Part shown: in pieces, positions 63,864 to 64,000 of the stretch
Position numbering within the stretch: position 1 is the first letter of the stretch
Layout: each line of letters opens with the position of its first letter
Source: an uncultured Verrucomicrobiota bacterium
Lineage (GTDB): Bacteria; Verrucomicrobiota; Verrucomicrobiia; Limisphaerales; UBA9464
DNA: 64,000 nucleotides
Direction: 5' to 3'
NCBI GenBank assembly: GCA_903907925.1
Contig: CAIVQB010000001.1
Location: 34,757-98,756 of the forward strand
The notes under the pieces: generated by a model
The model's database searches: none
Told to the model about the DNA's origin: nothing
The model's input: the letters and a program-made list of their open reading frames with translations, nothing else
Program-made: the position numbers and the translations under genes

Positions 63864-63985
63864 CAGAAAAGAGGACACGAATTTCACGAATTCTCACGGA
63901 TTGAAACCGGATGAAGACGAATGAACCGAAATCGATCTACCCTTCCCCAATCCGTGTAAATCCGTGCAATCCGTGTCCACATTCC
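63864..63985. repeat. 122-bp direct repeat copy 2 with inverted ends
   Basis: Identical to the copy at 63714 and separated from it by 28 bp. It has the same inverted arms with ACGAATT/ACGGATT words. No gene overlaps it. The rest of the right edge, to 64000, shows nothing further. Confidence 0.95.
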
Positions 63986-64000
63986 GACGGGTTACATCTC

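Noticed and set aside
1..64000. tRNA or rRNA genes.
   Set aside because: No cloverleaf-like sequence with GGTTCGAATCC-type arms or rRNA blocks was recognised by eye; a tRNA scan would settle it.

Overview
The window looks like a chromosomal segment of a high-GC Verrucomicrobiota bacterium, possibly related to Pedosphaera/Limisphaerales (phylum inferred from gene content; no rRNA gene is present to confirm it). Supporting markers are a very large PVC-type c-heme protein with a dehydrogenase-like propeller, a DUF1501 protein with a twin-arginine start, an ECF sigma factor next to a Ser/Thr kinase with WD40-like repeats, a PEP-CTERM protein, a pseudopilin-like protein, and many palindromic intergenic repeats. 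No tRNA, rRNA, CRISPR array, prophage or transposase gene was seen; the segment reads as core and housekeeping genes mixed with secreted and envelope functions.

Layout. 1-6000: an 8-bp tandem repeat, a 1203-residue heme protein and a membrane-anchored TPR-like protein. 6043-12740 (minus): a tightly overlapping polysaccharide operon of three GT4 glycosyltransferases, a WecA-like initiating transferase, moeA and a WecG/TagA transferase. 12858-17712 (plus): ubiE/menG and a propeller-type hybrid sensor kinase. 17697-21274 (minus): thiG, a HEAT gene broken by an in-frame amber codon, heptose kinase, a GmhB-like phosphatase and a GNAT, mostly with 4-bp overlaps. 21380-24055 (plus): a U32/RlhA-like protein carrying an in-frame palindromic repeat insertion. 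24065-27457 (minus): an HlyD lipoprotein, an unknown 104-residue protein, an ABC ATPase and an ABC-2 permease. 27545-28819 (minus): a LON-domain protein, DUF1844 and a small membrane protein. 28925-30875 (plus): a coiled-coil protein and moaA.

30899-44914: a hairpin repeat, a PIG-L deacetylase with a CBM9-like tail, DUF1501, a zinc alcohol dehydrogenase, the sigma/kinase pair, a phosphodiester glycosidase, hisDC and an Ig-like exported protein. 45129-58443: the PEP-CTERM gene with its own promoter and terminator, a DsbD-like reductase, Hsp15, an Rrf2 regulator, a membrane protein, a glucose-dehydrogenase-like/cyclase pair, a LysE exporter, an esterase, a pseudopilin and an 1150-residue exported protein with a 660-bp tandem duplication. 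58642-63656: dprA, then on the minus strand a sugar-binding protein, an RbsC-type permease, myo-inositol oxygenase and a DUF4230 protein. The right edge carries two identical 122-bp copies of a palindromic repeat.

The genes suggest envelope and exopolysaccharide construction (GT operon, heptose genes), molybdenum cofactor synthesis (moaA, moeA), and uptake and oxidation of sugars or inositol. The most unusual observations are the in-frame repeat insertion in the U32 gene, the amber-interrupted HEAT gene, the recent internal duplication in the 1150-residue protein, the MIOX/transporter cluster, and several palindromic repeat families. I did not find a clearly new defence or mobile system.
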